A stretch of DNA of 64,000 nt from RGIG4079 sp045646905 (GTDB lineage Bacteria; Bacteroidota; Bacteroidia; Bacteroidales; Muribaculaceae): positions 62,001 to 126,000 of the forward strand of contig JAZRLP010000026.1 in NCBI GenBank assembly GCA_045646905.1, read 5' to 3'. Within the stretch, counting starts at the first letter, position 1, and each line of letters begins with the position of its first letter. Made by a program: the position numbers and the translations under genes. The notes beneath the pieces were generated by a model that searched no databases, had not been told where the DNA came from, and saw only the letters and a list, made by a program, of their open reading frames with translations. Shown here in pieces: positions 41,906-49,755 of this stretch.

Positions 41906-44677
41906 ATGACAAAGCTATCAAAATTTACCGCGTTGGCTATATCGCTGTTAATTCACCTTTCGGCGTATGCCTCAATTGAAATAAATGGGTTGTTTTATGA
42001 ATTAGACTCTGATGCAGCTACTGCCAAGGTTGTACCCAACCCCGACAATTCTAAATATGTTGGAGATATTATCGTTCCGGCAACAATCGAGTATGACTCA
42101 AAAATATATAATGTAACATCAGTTGGCGAAAGTTTTATCAACAGTCCCGAACTAACCTCATTGTTCCTTAGCAAAAATTGCGTTTCTTGCGAAGGTGTTT
42201 ATGGATGTTCTGAACTTAAATCATTTGAATGGGATGTTACCGAAGAATTATCTAATCAAATGGTATTTTCTTCGAAAAACAACTTTATTAATGGATGTAA
42301 CAAACTAGAACGACTTTTTTGTCCTAATAGCACTGTCGGTACGTCTTATTTCGTTACTGCAATTAAAGCAATTCCCACCATCACTGAAATTAGATTCCCT
42401 CGCATCTCATTTCAATCAGAATCTTTTGCCAACTCAAAGTTTAAATCTATCGACCTCTCATTTGTGAAACAATTGGGAACTGAAACATTTGCCAATTGCG
42501 ATAGCCTGACAACTGTTGCATTGCCCGATTCTTATATTTTTAGTGGCTCCGAATTTTACACTTTCTATGGCTGTAAAAACCTCGCTTCTTTCAAACTCCC
42601 CGAAAGTACAAAATTCATTCCTGAAGGGTTCTTAATGGGTTGTAGTAATTTAACTAACTTAAATTTTCCAAATTCACTTGAAGAAATTCATTTTCAAGCA
42701 TTAACAAGCACTAAAGCCGGACACAATGCAACACTTAATGAAGGATTAAAGCGAATAGCAAATGATGCATTGGCATTGACTGGCGACGTAAAAATTCCAT
42801 CTACATTAGAATTTATCGGCAATAACTTGAATTCATCTTACATTTCATCAATCTCCGTAACCGATGGAAGTAATTATTTTAAAGCTATTGACAACATTTT
42901 ATATAGTGCCGATGAAAAAACTATTTACGCGTCGGCAACAGCTAATGCTTCAACACAAAATTGGGGTATAATCAAGAATAACAATGTTGAAACTATTAAA
43001 TCAATGGCATTCTTAAATGCTCCAATTTCAGGATTTGACTTCCCTGCATTGAAGACTGTTGAGTCAGCAGCTTTTAGAAATACCAATATGGCTTCTGTGA
43101 CCATCAAGAATGGTATCACATATGAGTCTTCGGTATTTTGGGGCAATAGACAATTGACCGAGATAATTATTGAAGATGGTGTGATATCTCTCCCTGAATA
43201 TATGTTTTGCTATTGCGACAAATTAGAAACAGCGCCTACACTTCCCGAGTCAATAATTTCTATAGGTAGTTCATGTTTCGGTTTCTGCAATTTCAAATCT
43301 ATTGAACTTGGACGTTATCTTCGTTCTATTGGATATGGCGTTCTACCCGACTGCATCACTCATGTAACTTGTAAAGCACCTATACCCCCAACTAATACAC
43401 GCTCAACCGATTCATATCTCGCCAACGTTACTTTGACTGTACCTATGGGATGTGTTGATTCATATAAATCACACCCCTACTGGAGTCAATGCAAAGAAAT
43501 TATTGGTGACGAAAACTTGTCGTCGGAAATGCCTAATCAAACACTCCCCGACGGGATATATTTTGCAACAAAAGATGGCAATATTAAATTTTACGACAAT
43601 GGTAATATTTATGACACCCACATAAATTCGGGCGCTCACCCATTTAATATGCAAGTATATAACAACAATATATATGTAACCGATGCTGGGGAAATATTCA
43701 CTTATACCAATTCTAGTGAGCTTGGCGATGGTTGCATATATCGCATCTCTCAAATAAATGATAGCATTTTCTATAAAGAAGTAATTATCGAAGCTGGCAA
43801 CACAAACAATTTCGACCCATACACATGTTGGATTGACAACACAACTGGTACTTTATACACAACCAATCGCAATCAAAGTGTTGACAAAATCGACCTCAAC
43901 ACATTTACACCTAACGCATATACAACAGCAACAACACCTAAATTGGTTAAAGAATGGAGTTACCTACCTTATTACAATAGAGGCATTGCATATGCAGCTA
44001 TTCCGACTGGCTTCCAACGCGACAAAAATGGCATAAATTGGCAAGCATTCAATTATAATGGACAAGGGATATATCGTTACAACGACTCCGACATTAAAAA
44101 GAATGCATCAAATTATGGCAACACACCCTTCGGTATAATTGCTAGTGATGCTAAACCTTCAGCAATGTATATTGATGAAACAAACGGATATTTATATATT
44201 TACGAGTATGGCTATCAAGAAGGATTGTATCGAATTTCTTTAGACAAATTATCGAATAAATCTTCACATATTAATATTAGAGATTTTGAATTAATTGAAA
44301 GATCATATGCTTTATTTGTAAACGACAACAAAACCGAAGGTTGCACCGTGCGACAAATCACTGGCGACGGAAAAAACATTTATTGGAATTTCATTGCCGA
44401 CCCCTACTACTCTTCAACCACCTCGGGCATCAAGATGATTCCTGCAACTGGCACCCCTACCGTATCTTATCTTGTAGAAGGCATTGAGGTTTATGGATTG
44501 GCTATTTGCAACACTACGAATTCGGCTGTTGAAAATATTTACATTGACAATTCAGTAGCCAATGCCCCAGTCATTTATTATAATCTTCAAGGCATAAAAG
44601 TTGACACAGAAAATCTCACCCCCGGAATATATATCAAATGTCAAGGCAACAACGCTTCAAAAATTATCATTAAATAA
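41906..44677 (+). CDS. LRR-plus-propeller surface protein with sorting domain
   Basis: I chose ATG 41906 (MTKLSKFTALAISLLIHLSAYA, signal peptide). An ATG at 41879 would give a leader of only about ten bases and a poorer signal. The 923-residue protein has an N-terminal domain like that of the 33358 protein (IEINGLFYELDSDAATAKVV) and irregular BspA-type LRRs to about 535 (NLTNLNFPNSLEEIHFQAL). A propeller-like half follows (about 545-870: GIYFATKDGNIKFYDNGNIY, AGEIFTYTNSSELGDGCIYR). The C-terminal sorting tail is IYYNLQGIKVDTENLTPGIY. No enzyme motif is seen. It is likely regulated together with the other LRR gene through the shared promoter. The stop is 24 bases before the first copy of the rnhA-tail repeat. 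Confidence 0.87.
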   Translation: MTKLSKFTALAISLLIHLSAYASIEINGLFYELDSDAATAKVVPNPDNSKYVGDIIVPATIEYDSKIYNVTSVGESFINSPELTSLFLSKNCVSCEGVYGCSELKSFEWDVTEELSNQMVFSSKNNFINGCNKLERLFCPNSTVGTSYFVTAIKAIPTITEIRFPRISFQSESFANSKFKSIDLSFVKQLGTETFANCDSLTTVALPDSYIFSGSEFYTFYGCKNLASFKLPESTKFIPEGFLMGCSNLTNLNFPNSLEEIHFQALTSTKAGHNATLNEGLKRIANDALALTGDVKIPSTLEFIGNNLNSSYISSISVTDGSNYFKAIDNILYSADEKTIYASATANASTQNWGIIKNNNVETIKSMAFLNAPISGFDFPALKTVESAAFRNTNMASVTIKNGITYESSVFWGNRQLTEIIIEDGVISLPEYMFCYCDKLETAPTLPESIISIGSSCFGFCNFKSIELGRYLRSIGYGVLPDCITHVTCKAPIPPTNTRSTDSYLANVTLTVPMGCVDSYKSHPYWSQCKEIIGDENLSSEMPNQTLPDGIYFATKDGNIKFYDNGNIYDTHINSGAHPFNMQVYNNNIYVTDAGEIFTYTNSSELGDGCIYRISQINDSIFYKEVIIEAGNTNNFDPYTCWIDNTTGTLYTTNRNQSVDKIDLNTFTPNAYTTATTPKLVKEWSYLPYYNRGIAYAAIPTGFQRDKNGINWQAFNYNGQGIYRYNDSDIKKNASNYGNTPFGIIASDAKPSAMYIDETNGYLYIYEYGYQEGLYRISLDKLSNKSSHINIRDFELIERSYALFVNDNKTEGCTVRQITGDGKNIYWNFIADPYYSSTTSGIKMIPATGTPTVSYLVEGIEVYGLAICNTTNSAVENIYIDNSVANAPVIYYNLQGIKVDTENLTPGIYIKCQGNNASKIIIK

Positions 44678-44760
44678 CATACTAAATACTATCTTACAAA
44701 TCATTAAATAAAGAAACGACATTTCTCAAATTTGAGGAATGTCGTTCTTGTTTATCTTGA

Positions 44761-44844
44761 TTATTTTCTACCAAAATCGGCAGGGATTTCACCCCACTGA
44801 TCGGTGTCCCATTTGAGGATAAACCTCGTCTCTATAACTAAAAA
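44761..44844 (-). pseudogene. Copy of the rnhA 3' end (upper copy)
   Basis: The minus strand reads LVIETRFILKWDTDQWGEIP then ADFGRK and a stop. The last 16 residues are identical to the end of the true rnhA product (46571), but the preceding residues ETRFILK differ from NPIYK there. It is a gene-tail fragment without a start. Confidence 0.8.
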
Positions 44845-44846
44845 AT

Positions 44847-44871
44847 GCGACTAGTTGCATTTTTTAGTCTT
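44847..44871. terminator. Hairpin ACTAAAAAATGC...GCATTTTTTAGT, upper copy
   Basis: The arms around 44838-44869 (ACTAAAAAATGCGAC / GTTGCATTTTTTAGT) pair with a G-U wobble where the lower copy (45104-45134, GCAAC/GTTGC) has a Watson-Crick pair, so pairing is kept despite base changes. It can act as a bidirectional terminator; limits approximate. Confidence 0.55.
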
Positions 44872-45027
44872 AATATTTGCTTTTTCATTAAACAATAAAA
44901 ACAAGATGTTTTATAAAACATCATAATAACTTCCAACTAACAAATAGAATCCTAATTCATTAAATAAAGAAACGACATTTCTCAAATTTGAGGAATGTCG
45001 TTCTTGTTTATCTTGATTATTTGCACC

Positions 45028-45111
45028 TTATTTTCTTCCAAAATCGGCGGGGATTTCACCCCACTCCTCAGTGTTCCATTTGAGGATTAACCTCGTCTCT
45101 ATTACTAAAAA
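45028..45111 (-). pseudogene. Diverged copy of the rnhA 3' end (middle copy)
   Basis: The minus strand encodes LVIETRLILKWNTEEWGEIP then ADFGRK and stop. It is more diverged from the genuine rnhA tail (WDTDQWGEIPADFGRK) than the copy at 44761, both at the protein level (NTEE for DTDQ) and at synonymous sites, so it looks like an allele from another strain or species. Confidence 0.8.
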
Positions 45112-45141
45112 ATGCAACAGTTGCATTTTTTAGTCTTAATA

Positions 45142-45173
45142 TTTGCTTTTTCATTATACAATAAATACTTTTG
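45142..45173 (+). promoter_or_regulatory. Full-consensus promoter of ATPase gene
   Basis: TTTG at 45142-45145, 20-base spacer, TACTTTTG at 45166-45173. A half-copy of the hairpin word (TGTTGCAACTTTTAGT) lies in the leader at 45193-45208, just before the ATG, and the full hairpin is upstream at 45104-45134, so the promoter sits between related sequences. Confidence 0.7.
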
Positions 45174-45211
45174 TACTACCAAAATCTGAAACTGTTGCAA
45201 CTTTTAGTAAT

Positions 45212-46459
45212 ATGATTATACAAAGAGATAATTACCTTAAACGCCTAATCGCGGCAAAAGGGAATAGAATGATTAAAATCATCACAGGAATTAGACGATG
45301 TGGTAAATCATTCTTATTATTTGAATTATTCCACAACCATCTTAATTCGGAAGGTGTTGACAACTCCCACATCATAGAGATTGCTCTCGATGATCGATTT
45401 AATGTCAAGTATCGCAATCCCGATGAGCTTCTAACTTATATAAAAAATAAAATCATTGACAACAAACAATATTATGTATTGCTCGATGAGATACAACTAG
45501 TTGACGATTTTGTAGATGTATTAAATAGCCTTCTACACATTCGCAATGTTGACACTTTTGTAACTGGCAGCAATTCACGCTTCCTTTCCAAAGACATTGT
45601 TACCGAATTTCGTGGCAGAGGTCAAGATATCCACATCTATCCCCTTTCTTTCTCGGAATATTATAATGCAAGACAAGGAGACATTAATAATGCATGGAAA
45701 GAATATTATACTTTTGGTGGGCTCCCTCAAACTCTTTTATTAAAAGAAAATAAAGATAAAATTGACTATTTATGTCATCTTGCAGACACTGTATATATCA
45801 ACGATGTAATTGAACGACATCGAGTTAAAAACCGCGCAGAATTAGAGGAGTTACTCCGCATTATAGCATCATCTATAGGTTCGCCTTGTAATCCCACAAA
45901 ATTATCAAACACATTTAAAAGTCTTAAGAACATAACAATATCAAACAAGACGATTAATAATTACCTCAACCATCTGTGTGATGCATTTATGATTGAACGA
46001 GCGATTCGTTATAATATTAAAGGTAAAAAATATATTAACACGATGTCGAAGTATTACTTTACCGACATTGGACTTCGTAATGCTTTGTTAGATTTTAGAC
46101 AAACCGAACAGACCCATATAATGGAAAATATCATATACAATGAACTGCTTTATAGAGGGTACTCGGTTGATGTTGGTGTTGTAGAAACCACTGGACACGA
46201 CAAAAATGGGAAATTTATACGGAAGCAATTCGAGGTTGATTTTGTCGTAAATGATGCAGATAAACGATATTACATTCAATCGGCTTTCTCTATTCCTGAT
46301 GAAGAAAAAATGATTCAAGAAACAACTTCATTTAGAAATATAGATGACTCTTTCAAAAAAATCATTATTGTCAAGGATGACATCATGTCTTATACCGACG
46401 AAAATGGGTATGTTCACATTGGTCTTTTTGATTTCTTGTTAAAACAAGATGTTTTATAA
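45212..46459 (+). CDS. AAA-family ATPase with DUF4143-type C-terminus
   Basis: I chose ATG 45212 (MIIQRDNYLKRLIAAKGNRM); the frame is open further upstream to 45143 but this runs over the promoter. The 415-residue protein has Walker A ITGIRRCGKSFLL at about 21-33, Walker B QYYVLLDEIQ about 89-98, and FVTGSNSRFLS about 132-142 (sensor 1). A central GRGQDIHIYPLSFSEYYNA, and a C-terminal half with YINDVIERHRVKNRAELEEL and FEVDFVVNDADKRYYIQSAF resembling a nuclease-like DUF4143 domain, complete it. These ATPases are abundant in Bacteroidales genomes, with unknown function. It is carried within a duplicated unit at the rnhA 3' end, consistent with a mobile or addictive cargo gene. Confidence 0.87.
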   Translation: MIIQRDNYLKRLIAAKGNRMIKIITGIRRCGKSFLLFELFHNHLNSEGVDNSHIIEIALDDRFNVKYRNPDELLTYIKNKIIDNKQYYVLLDEIQLVDDFVDVLNSLLHIRNVDTFVTGSNSRFLSKDIVTEFRGRGQDIHIYPLSFSEYYNARQGDINNAWKEYYTFGGLPQTLLLKENKDKIDYLCHLADTVYINDVIERHRVKNRAELEELLRIIASSIGSPCNPTKLSNTFKSLKNITISNKTINNYLNHLCDAFMIERAIRYNIKGKKYINTMSKYYFTDIGLRNALLDFRQTEQTHIMENIIYNELLYRGYSVDVGVVETTGHDKNGKFIRKQFEVDFVVNDADKRYYIQSAFSIPDEEKMIQETTSFRNIDDSFKKIIIVKDDIMSYTDENGYVHIGLFDFLLKQDVL

Positions 46460-46512
46460 AACATCATAATAACTTCCAACTAACAAATAGAATCCTAATT
46501 CATTAAATAAAG

Positions 46513-46546
46513 AAACGACATTTCTCAAATTTGAGGAATGTCGTTC
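46513..46546 (-). terminator. Terminator hairpin of rnhA operon (present three times)
   Basis: AAACGACATT...AATGTCGTT with centre CTCAAATTTGAG. Downstream of rnhA in its direction; the same hairpin stands in the copies starting at 44702 and 44958. Confidence 0.75.
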
Positions 46547-46570
46547 TTGTTTATCTTGATTATTTGCACC

Positions 46571-47215
46571 TTATTTTCTGCCAAAATCGGCAGGGATTTC
46601 GCCCCACTGATCGGTGTCCCATTTATAGATTGGATTTTTTACGGGATAGTGGGCAATGAGCCATTTGTCGGCACGAGCTAATAGCTCAAATATTTTGCCA
46701 TTTTTTGTGGTACGCGCAAGTGTAGAGCGATGTCCGCCTTTTCTAATCCACGAAATCGCCGTGCGCGAATCGCTATAAATTGCAGTCGTGGTGTCGCCCT
46801 CCTTGTCGAGCATAGCAAGAGCATGAATAAGCGCAAGATATTCACCCACATTATTTGTTCCGTCCTCGAGTGGCCCCACATGAAATACTCGTTCACCCGT
46901 GCGCACTCTCACCCCTTGATATTCCATTGGACCAGGATTTTTAGCGCATGCCCCATCCACGGCAATACTATCAAGAATAATGTCGGGGAATGCCTCATAG
47001 TTTATCACCTTGGCTTTGTGTGATGCTATTGTGCGAAGCATATCCACCGTATCTCGGTCATTGCCACGAAATGCAAGAGTAGCGGCAGTCTGGTCATCAT
47101 ATGCCTTATATCGTGCACCTGGGAAGTTTTTCACTTGTGCCTCACACTCCTCCCATGTGTCATAGATGCCGGGATTTTGACCCTCCCACACTACATAAAA
47201 TTTTCTTCGAGCCAT
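46571..47215 (-). CDS. rnhA: Ribonuclease H with viroplasmin domain
   Basis: The 214-residue protein has an N-terminal viroplasmin/hybrid-binding domain (about 4-48, FYVVWEGQNPGIYDTWEECE) and an RNase H1 domain from about 80. The catalytic acids are the Asp of AVDGACAKNPGP, the Glu of NNVGEYLALIHAL, the Asp of IYSDSRTAISWI, and the final Asp in the C-terminal region. It cuts RNA in RNA-DNA hybrids, removing R-loops and primers. It is the last gene of the leftward mscL-aroK-rnhA run (2-base gap to aroK). Its last about 20 codons and terminator recur at 44761 and 45028, making it the insertion site of the ATPase unit. Confidence 0.92.
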   Translation of the reverse strand: MARRKFYVVWEGQNPGIYDTWEECEAQVKNFPGARYKAYDDQTAATLAFRGNDRDTVDMLRTIASHKAKVINYEAFPDIILDSIAVDGACAKNPGPMEYQGVRVRTGERVFHVGPLEDGTNNVGEYLALIHALAMLDKEGDTTTAIYSDSRTAISWIRKGGHRSTLARTTKNGKIFELLARADKWLIAHYPVKNPIYKWDTDQWGEIPADFGRK

Positions 47216-47217
47216 AA

Positions 47218-47757
47218 CTACTTTTTAAGGGGTATCGATAACAACTCAATAAACTCACGAGCGGTATTTTCTATCTCTTCTCGATTTTCAAGCCTTTCGG
47301 ACGAAAACTCTATTTGCGCCTTTGCATAATGCTCCATTCGGTCGGCAAGAGCCTTTTGAATAAATTCCATTAGTTCCTCTTCGTTTTTATTAGCAATAAG
47401 AGGGCGTTTGTGTCGACCACGCATCAAGCGAGAGTGTAATCGTGGGATGGGAGTATTGAGAAATACCGTGGTGCCATGAGAATTCATATACTCCATATTG
47501 TCAAAAAAGCATGGAGTGCCACCACCACAAGCCACGATAACATCTTCAAAGTCGGCCACCTCTTGAAGCATACGACGCTCTACATCACGAAATCCTTCCT
47601 CTCCACGCTCGGCAAAAATTGCCTTCACAGTGAGATGAAAACGGCGCTCGATATAGTTGTCGAGGTCAATAAAAGGGATGCCCGTCAACTCCGAGACAGC
47701 GCGTCCCATCGTTGACTTGCCACAACCCATATATCCGATGAGAAAAATCGGTTGCAC
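47218..47757 (-). CDS. aroK: Shikimate kinase
   Basis: The 179-residue protein has Walker A LIGYMGCGKSTMGRAV (about 6-21), the shikimate-binding IPFIDLDNYIE, the FREVERR-equivalent GEEGFRDVERRML, VIVACGGGTPCF (Gly-rich), and the LID-region RLMRGRHKRPLI. It phosphorylates shikimate in chorismate biosynthesis. Normal length. Between mscL and rnhA, all leftward, separated by 2 and 6 bases. Confidence 0.93.
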   Translation of the reverse strand: MQPIFLIGYMGCGKSTMGRAVSELTGIPFIDLDNYIERRFHLTVKAIFAERGEEGFRDVERRMLQEVADFEDVIVACGGGTPCFFDNMEYMNSHGTTVFLNTPIPRLHSRLMRGRHKRPLIANKNEEELMEFIQKALADRMEHYAKAQIEFSSERLENREEIENTAREFIELLSIPLKK

Positions 47758-47763
47758 TCGGGC

Positions 47764-48186
47764 TTATTTCTTTTCTTTGAGAAGATCGCGAATTTCAGTG
47801 AGAAGCACTTCCTCTTTTGATGGTGCAGCAGGAGCAGCAGGGGCTTCTTCTTTTTTCTTTTTAAGCTTCATAATTCCCTTAATCATGAGGAAGATACAGA
47901 ATGCTATGATGATGAAATCCACAATATTTTGAATAAATTGACCATAGTTGAGATACACCGCAGGAGTAACCTCTTGGCCACCCTCTACTACAGCTGCAGT
48001 CAATTCATATTTCAAATCGGTAAAAGTAATGCTACCAGTGAGTTTTCCAATAACTGGCATAATCACATCATTTACCAATGAAGTAACGATTTTACCAAAC
48101 GCGCCACCAATGATGACACCGACAGCCATATCAACAACATTACCTTTAACGGCAAACTCTTTAAATTCATTAATGAATTTTCCCAT
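47764..48186 (-). CDS. mscL: Large-conductance mechanosensitive channel
   Basis: The 140-residue protein begins MGKFINEFKEFAVKGNVVDM, with the conserved VDMAVGVIIGGAFGKIVTSLVNDVIMP first membrane helix, a periplasmic loop, a second helix FIQNIVDFIIIAFCIFLMIKG and a charged C-terminal helix (LKKKKEEAPAAPAAPSKEEV). It is the emergency valve for hypo-osmotic shock in the inner membrane. The -7 box TATTTTTG (48226-48233 minus) overlaps a palindrome at 48231-48248. Together with the MscS-type channel at 12097, the window has two kinds of mechanosensitive channel. Confidence 0.95.
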   Translation of the reverse strand: MGKFINEFKEFAVKGNVVDMAVGVIIGGAFGKIVTSLVNDVIMPVIGKLTGSITFTDLKYELTAAVVEGGQEVTPAVYLNYGQFIQNIVDFIIIAFCIFLMIKGIMKLKKKKEEAPAAPAAPSKEEVLLTEIRDLLKEKK

Positions 48187-48225
48187 AATCGTTAAATATT
48201 TAAATTTAGGTTATCTAATTTTCTA

Positions 48226-48248
48226 CAAAAATAGGAAAATTTTTCCTA
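48226..48248 (-). promoter_or_regulatory. Palindrome and minus-7 box upstream of mscL
   Basis: AGGAAAATTTTTCCT near-palindrome (48233-48247) beside TATTTTTG (minus strand, 48226-48233). Could be an operator; the facing gapA promoter region is close. Confidence 0.35.
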
Positions 48249-48298
48249 CAAAGGTGCATAATATGCCTATTTTAGATTTTTTGACCTATTTATTTTAA

Positions 48299-48347
48299 TA
48301 TCTTTGCCTTTGAGTATATGTAAATTGAAAAAAAAGTAGTAATTTTG
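48299..48347 (+). promoter_or_regulatory. Two possible minus-7 boxes of gapA
   Basis: TATCTTTG at 48299-48306 and TAATTTTG at 48340-48347, 108 and 67 bases before the ATG. Both lack a well-spaced TTTG. Confidence 0.45.
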
Positions 48348-48414
48348 CATCGCTTAAAATATCAAAGCAAGGTAATTAAGATTATAAACCCAATATTTTT
48401 ATTAATTTACAATT

Positions 48415-49425
48415 ATGACAAAAGTAGGTATTAATGGTTTTGGCCGTATCGGACGTTTCGTTTTCCGCGCTGCTCAAAACAGAAATGACATCGAAATCGT
48501 AGGTATTAACGACCTTTGCCCAGTTGATTATTTGGCTTATATGCTTAAATATGACACTATGCATGGTCAATTCGAAGGCACTATCGACTTCGACTTGGAA
48601 AAAAGCTTGTTGATCGTTAATGGTAAAAACATCCGTGTAACTGCTGAACGTAACCCAGCTGACTTGAAATGGAACGAAGTTGAAGCTGAATACGTTGTTG
48701 AATCAACTGGTCTTTTCCTTTCTAAAGACAAAGCTCAAGGTCACATCGACGCTGGTGCTAAATATGTAGTTATGTCAGCTCCTTCTAAAGACGACACTCC
48801 TATGTTCGTTTGCGGTGTTAACTTCGACAAATACGAAAAAGGTACTCAATTCGTTTCTAACGCTTCTTGTACTACTAACTGTTTGGCTCCTATCGCTAAA
48901 GTATTGAACGACAAATGGGGTATCGCTGATGGTCTTATGACTACAGTTCACTCTACTACTGCTACTCAAAAAACTGTTGACGGTCCTTCTTTGAAAGACT
49001 GGCGTGGTGGTCGTGCTGCTGCTGGCAACATCATCCCTTCTTCAACTGGTGCTGCTAAAGCTGTAGGTAAAGTTATTCCTGAACTTAACGGCAAATTGAC
49101 TGGTATGGCTATGCGTGTTCCTACTCTTGATGTATCAGTAGTTGACCTTACTGTTAACCTTGCAAAACCTGCTACTTACGCTGAAATCTGTGCTGCAATG
49201 AAAGAAGCTTCAGAAGGTGAACTCGCAGGCGTTCTTGGTTACACTGAAGATGCTGTTGTTTCTGCTGACTTCCTCGGTGATGTTCGCACTTCAATCTTCG
49301 ACGCTAAAGCTGGTATCGCTTTGACTGACACTTTCGTGAAAGTTGTTTCTTGGTATGACAATGAAATCGGTTACTCTAACAAAGTTCTCGAACTCATCGC
49401 TTACATGAAGAAAGTTAACGGCTAA
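48415..49425 (+). CDS. gapA: Glyceraldehyde-3-phosphate dehydrogenase, type I
   Basis: The 336-residue enzyme has the NAD-binding start KVGINGFGRIGRFVFRAA, catalytic FVSNASCTTNCLAPI (Cys), HSTTATQKTVDGPSLKDWRGGRAA, and C-terminal SWYDNEIGYSNKVLELIAY. It performs the oxidative step of glycolysis. Codon use is highly restricted (GCT, GGT, CTT, ACT), stronger than in any other gene here, so it is likely among the most expressed. A 21-base-pair terminator stem follows. Confidence 0.97.
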   Translation: MTKVGINGFGRIGRFVFRAAQNRNDIEIVGINDLCPVDYLAYMLKYDTMHGQFEGTIDFDLEKSLLIVNGKNIRVTAERNPADLKWNEVEAEYVVESTGLFLSKDKAQGHIDAGAKYVVMSAPSKDDTPMFVCGVNFDKYEKGTQFVSNASCTTNCLAPIAKVLNDKWGIADGLMTTVHSTTATQKTVDGPSLKDWRGGRAAAGNIIPSSTGAAKAVGKVIPELNGKLTGMAMRVPTLDVSVVDLTVNLAKPATYAEICAAMKEASEGELAGVLGYTEDAVVSADFLGDVRTSIFDAKAGIALTDTFVKVVSWYDNEIGYSNKVLELIAYMKKVNG

Positions 49426-49441
49426 TCAATAGCTTTAACAT

Positions 49442-49487
49442 AAATACAAAAACGGCTGAAGCTCACGCTTCGGCCGTTTTTGTATTT
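49442..49487. terminator. Very long terminator of gapA, likely bidirectional
   Basis: The arm 49442-49462 pairs with 49467-49487 (about 21 bp, one T-G wobble), loop TCAC, with A and T runs at both stem bases. It also faces the recA-tail remnant transcribed from the other side. Confidence 0.9.
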
Positions 49488-49527
49488 GCATTAGTGAAAG
49501 ATTGTTCGAATTTTTATTTAAGACAAA

Positions 49528-49557
49528 AAAAATAGAGACCTTGTGGTCTCTATTTTT
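49528..49557 (-). terminator. recA-type terminator copy downstream of recA-tail remnant
   Basis: AAAAATAGAGACC (49528-49540) pairs with GGTCTCTATTTTT (49545-49557), loop TTGT. The true recA terminator at 53993-54021 has the same outer stem but a different loop. Confidence 0.8.
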
Positions 49558-49577
49558 ACTATGAATTATGATTTGTA

Positions 49578-49751
49578 TTATAAATCTTCGTCGATTGAGA
49601 AGTCGTCGGGAAGGGTTGTGTCGAAGTCGATATCGTCGTCTTCGTGCTTACCTTTCTTAGTGGCTACTGCTTGAGCAATTTCAATCAGGTGTTTTGTCCC
49701 ACTTGATTTACCGTCCCAAAATGCGACGAGATGCGTAGCTATGCTCAACAT
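49578..49751 (-). pseudogene. Chimeric fragment: DUF2493-like C-terminus fused to a recA tail
   Basis: The minus strand is open for 57 codons. The first part (ATHLVAFWDGKSSGTKHLIE) matches the C-terminal motif of DUF2493/YspA-type SLOG nucleotide-binding proteins. After IAQAVATKKGK it continues in frame as HEDDDIDFDTTLPDDFSIDE and DL, the tail of RecA, followed by the recA-like terminator. The genuine RecA ends KDDIDIDFDTTLPDDFSIEE and DL. The protein tail is conserved, but many third codon positions differ, so the copy comes from another lineage. Its 5' end overlaps the stop of the LRR gene at 49756, so the DUF2493 part is truncated. It probably marks one edge of an island. Confidence 0.75.
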
Positions 49752-49755
49752 ATTC

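Larger units (their letters stand above)
44702..44957. repeat. Internally deleted copy of the ATPase unit
   Basis: 256 bases that correspond to both ends of the following 1543-base unit (44958-46500) with the ATPase gene missing. The sequence runs through the rnhA terminator and tail, the ACTAAAAAATGC hairpin, and TTTGCTTTTTCATTAAACAATAAA, then joins directly to ACAAGATGTTTTATAAAAC, which in the full unit is the ATPase 3' end. The join has an AAA overlap. It is analogous to a MITE-like deletion derivative. Confidence 0.8.
44958..46500 (+). mobile_element. 1.5-kb ATPase-bearing unit bounded by rnhA 3'-end repeats
   Basis: The unit starts with CATTAAATAAAGAAACGAC, the rnhA terminator/tail, and ends where the same sequence starts again at 46501 in front of the true rnhA gene. 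Direct repeats of 184 bases (44898-45081 and 46441-46624) enclose it, differing at few positions. Inside are the hairpin 45104-45134, a consensus promoter and the AAA ATPase gene. No integrase, transposase or terminal inverted repeat is seen, so movement would need outside help or homologous recombination. The mobile-unit reading is inference from the repeats. Confidence 0.6.

Noticed and set aside
45143..45211. Extended start of the ATPase at 45143
   Set aside because: The extra 23 codons cover the consensus promoter and leader; the ATG at 45212 gives the family-typical start.
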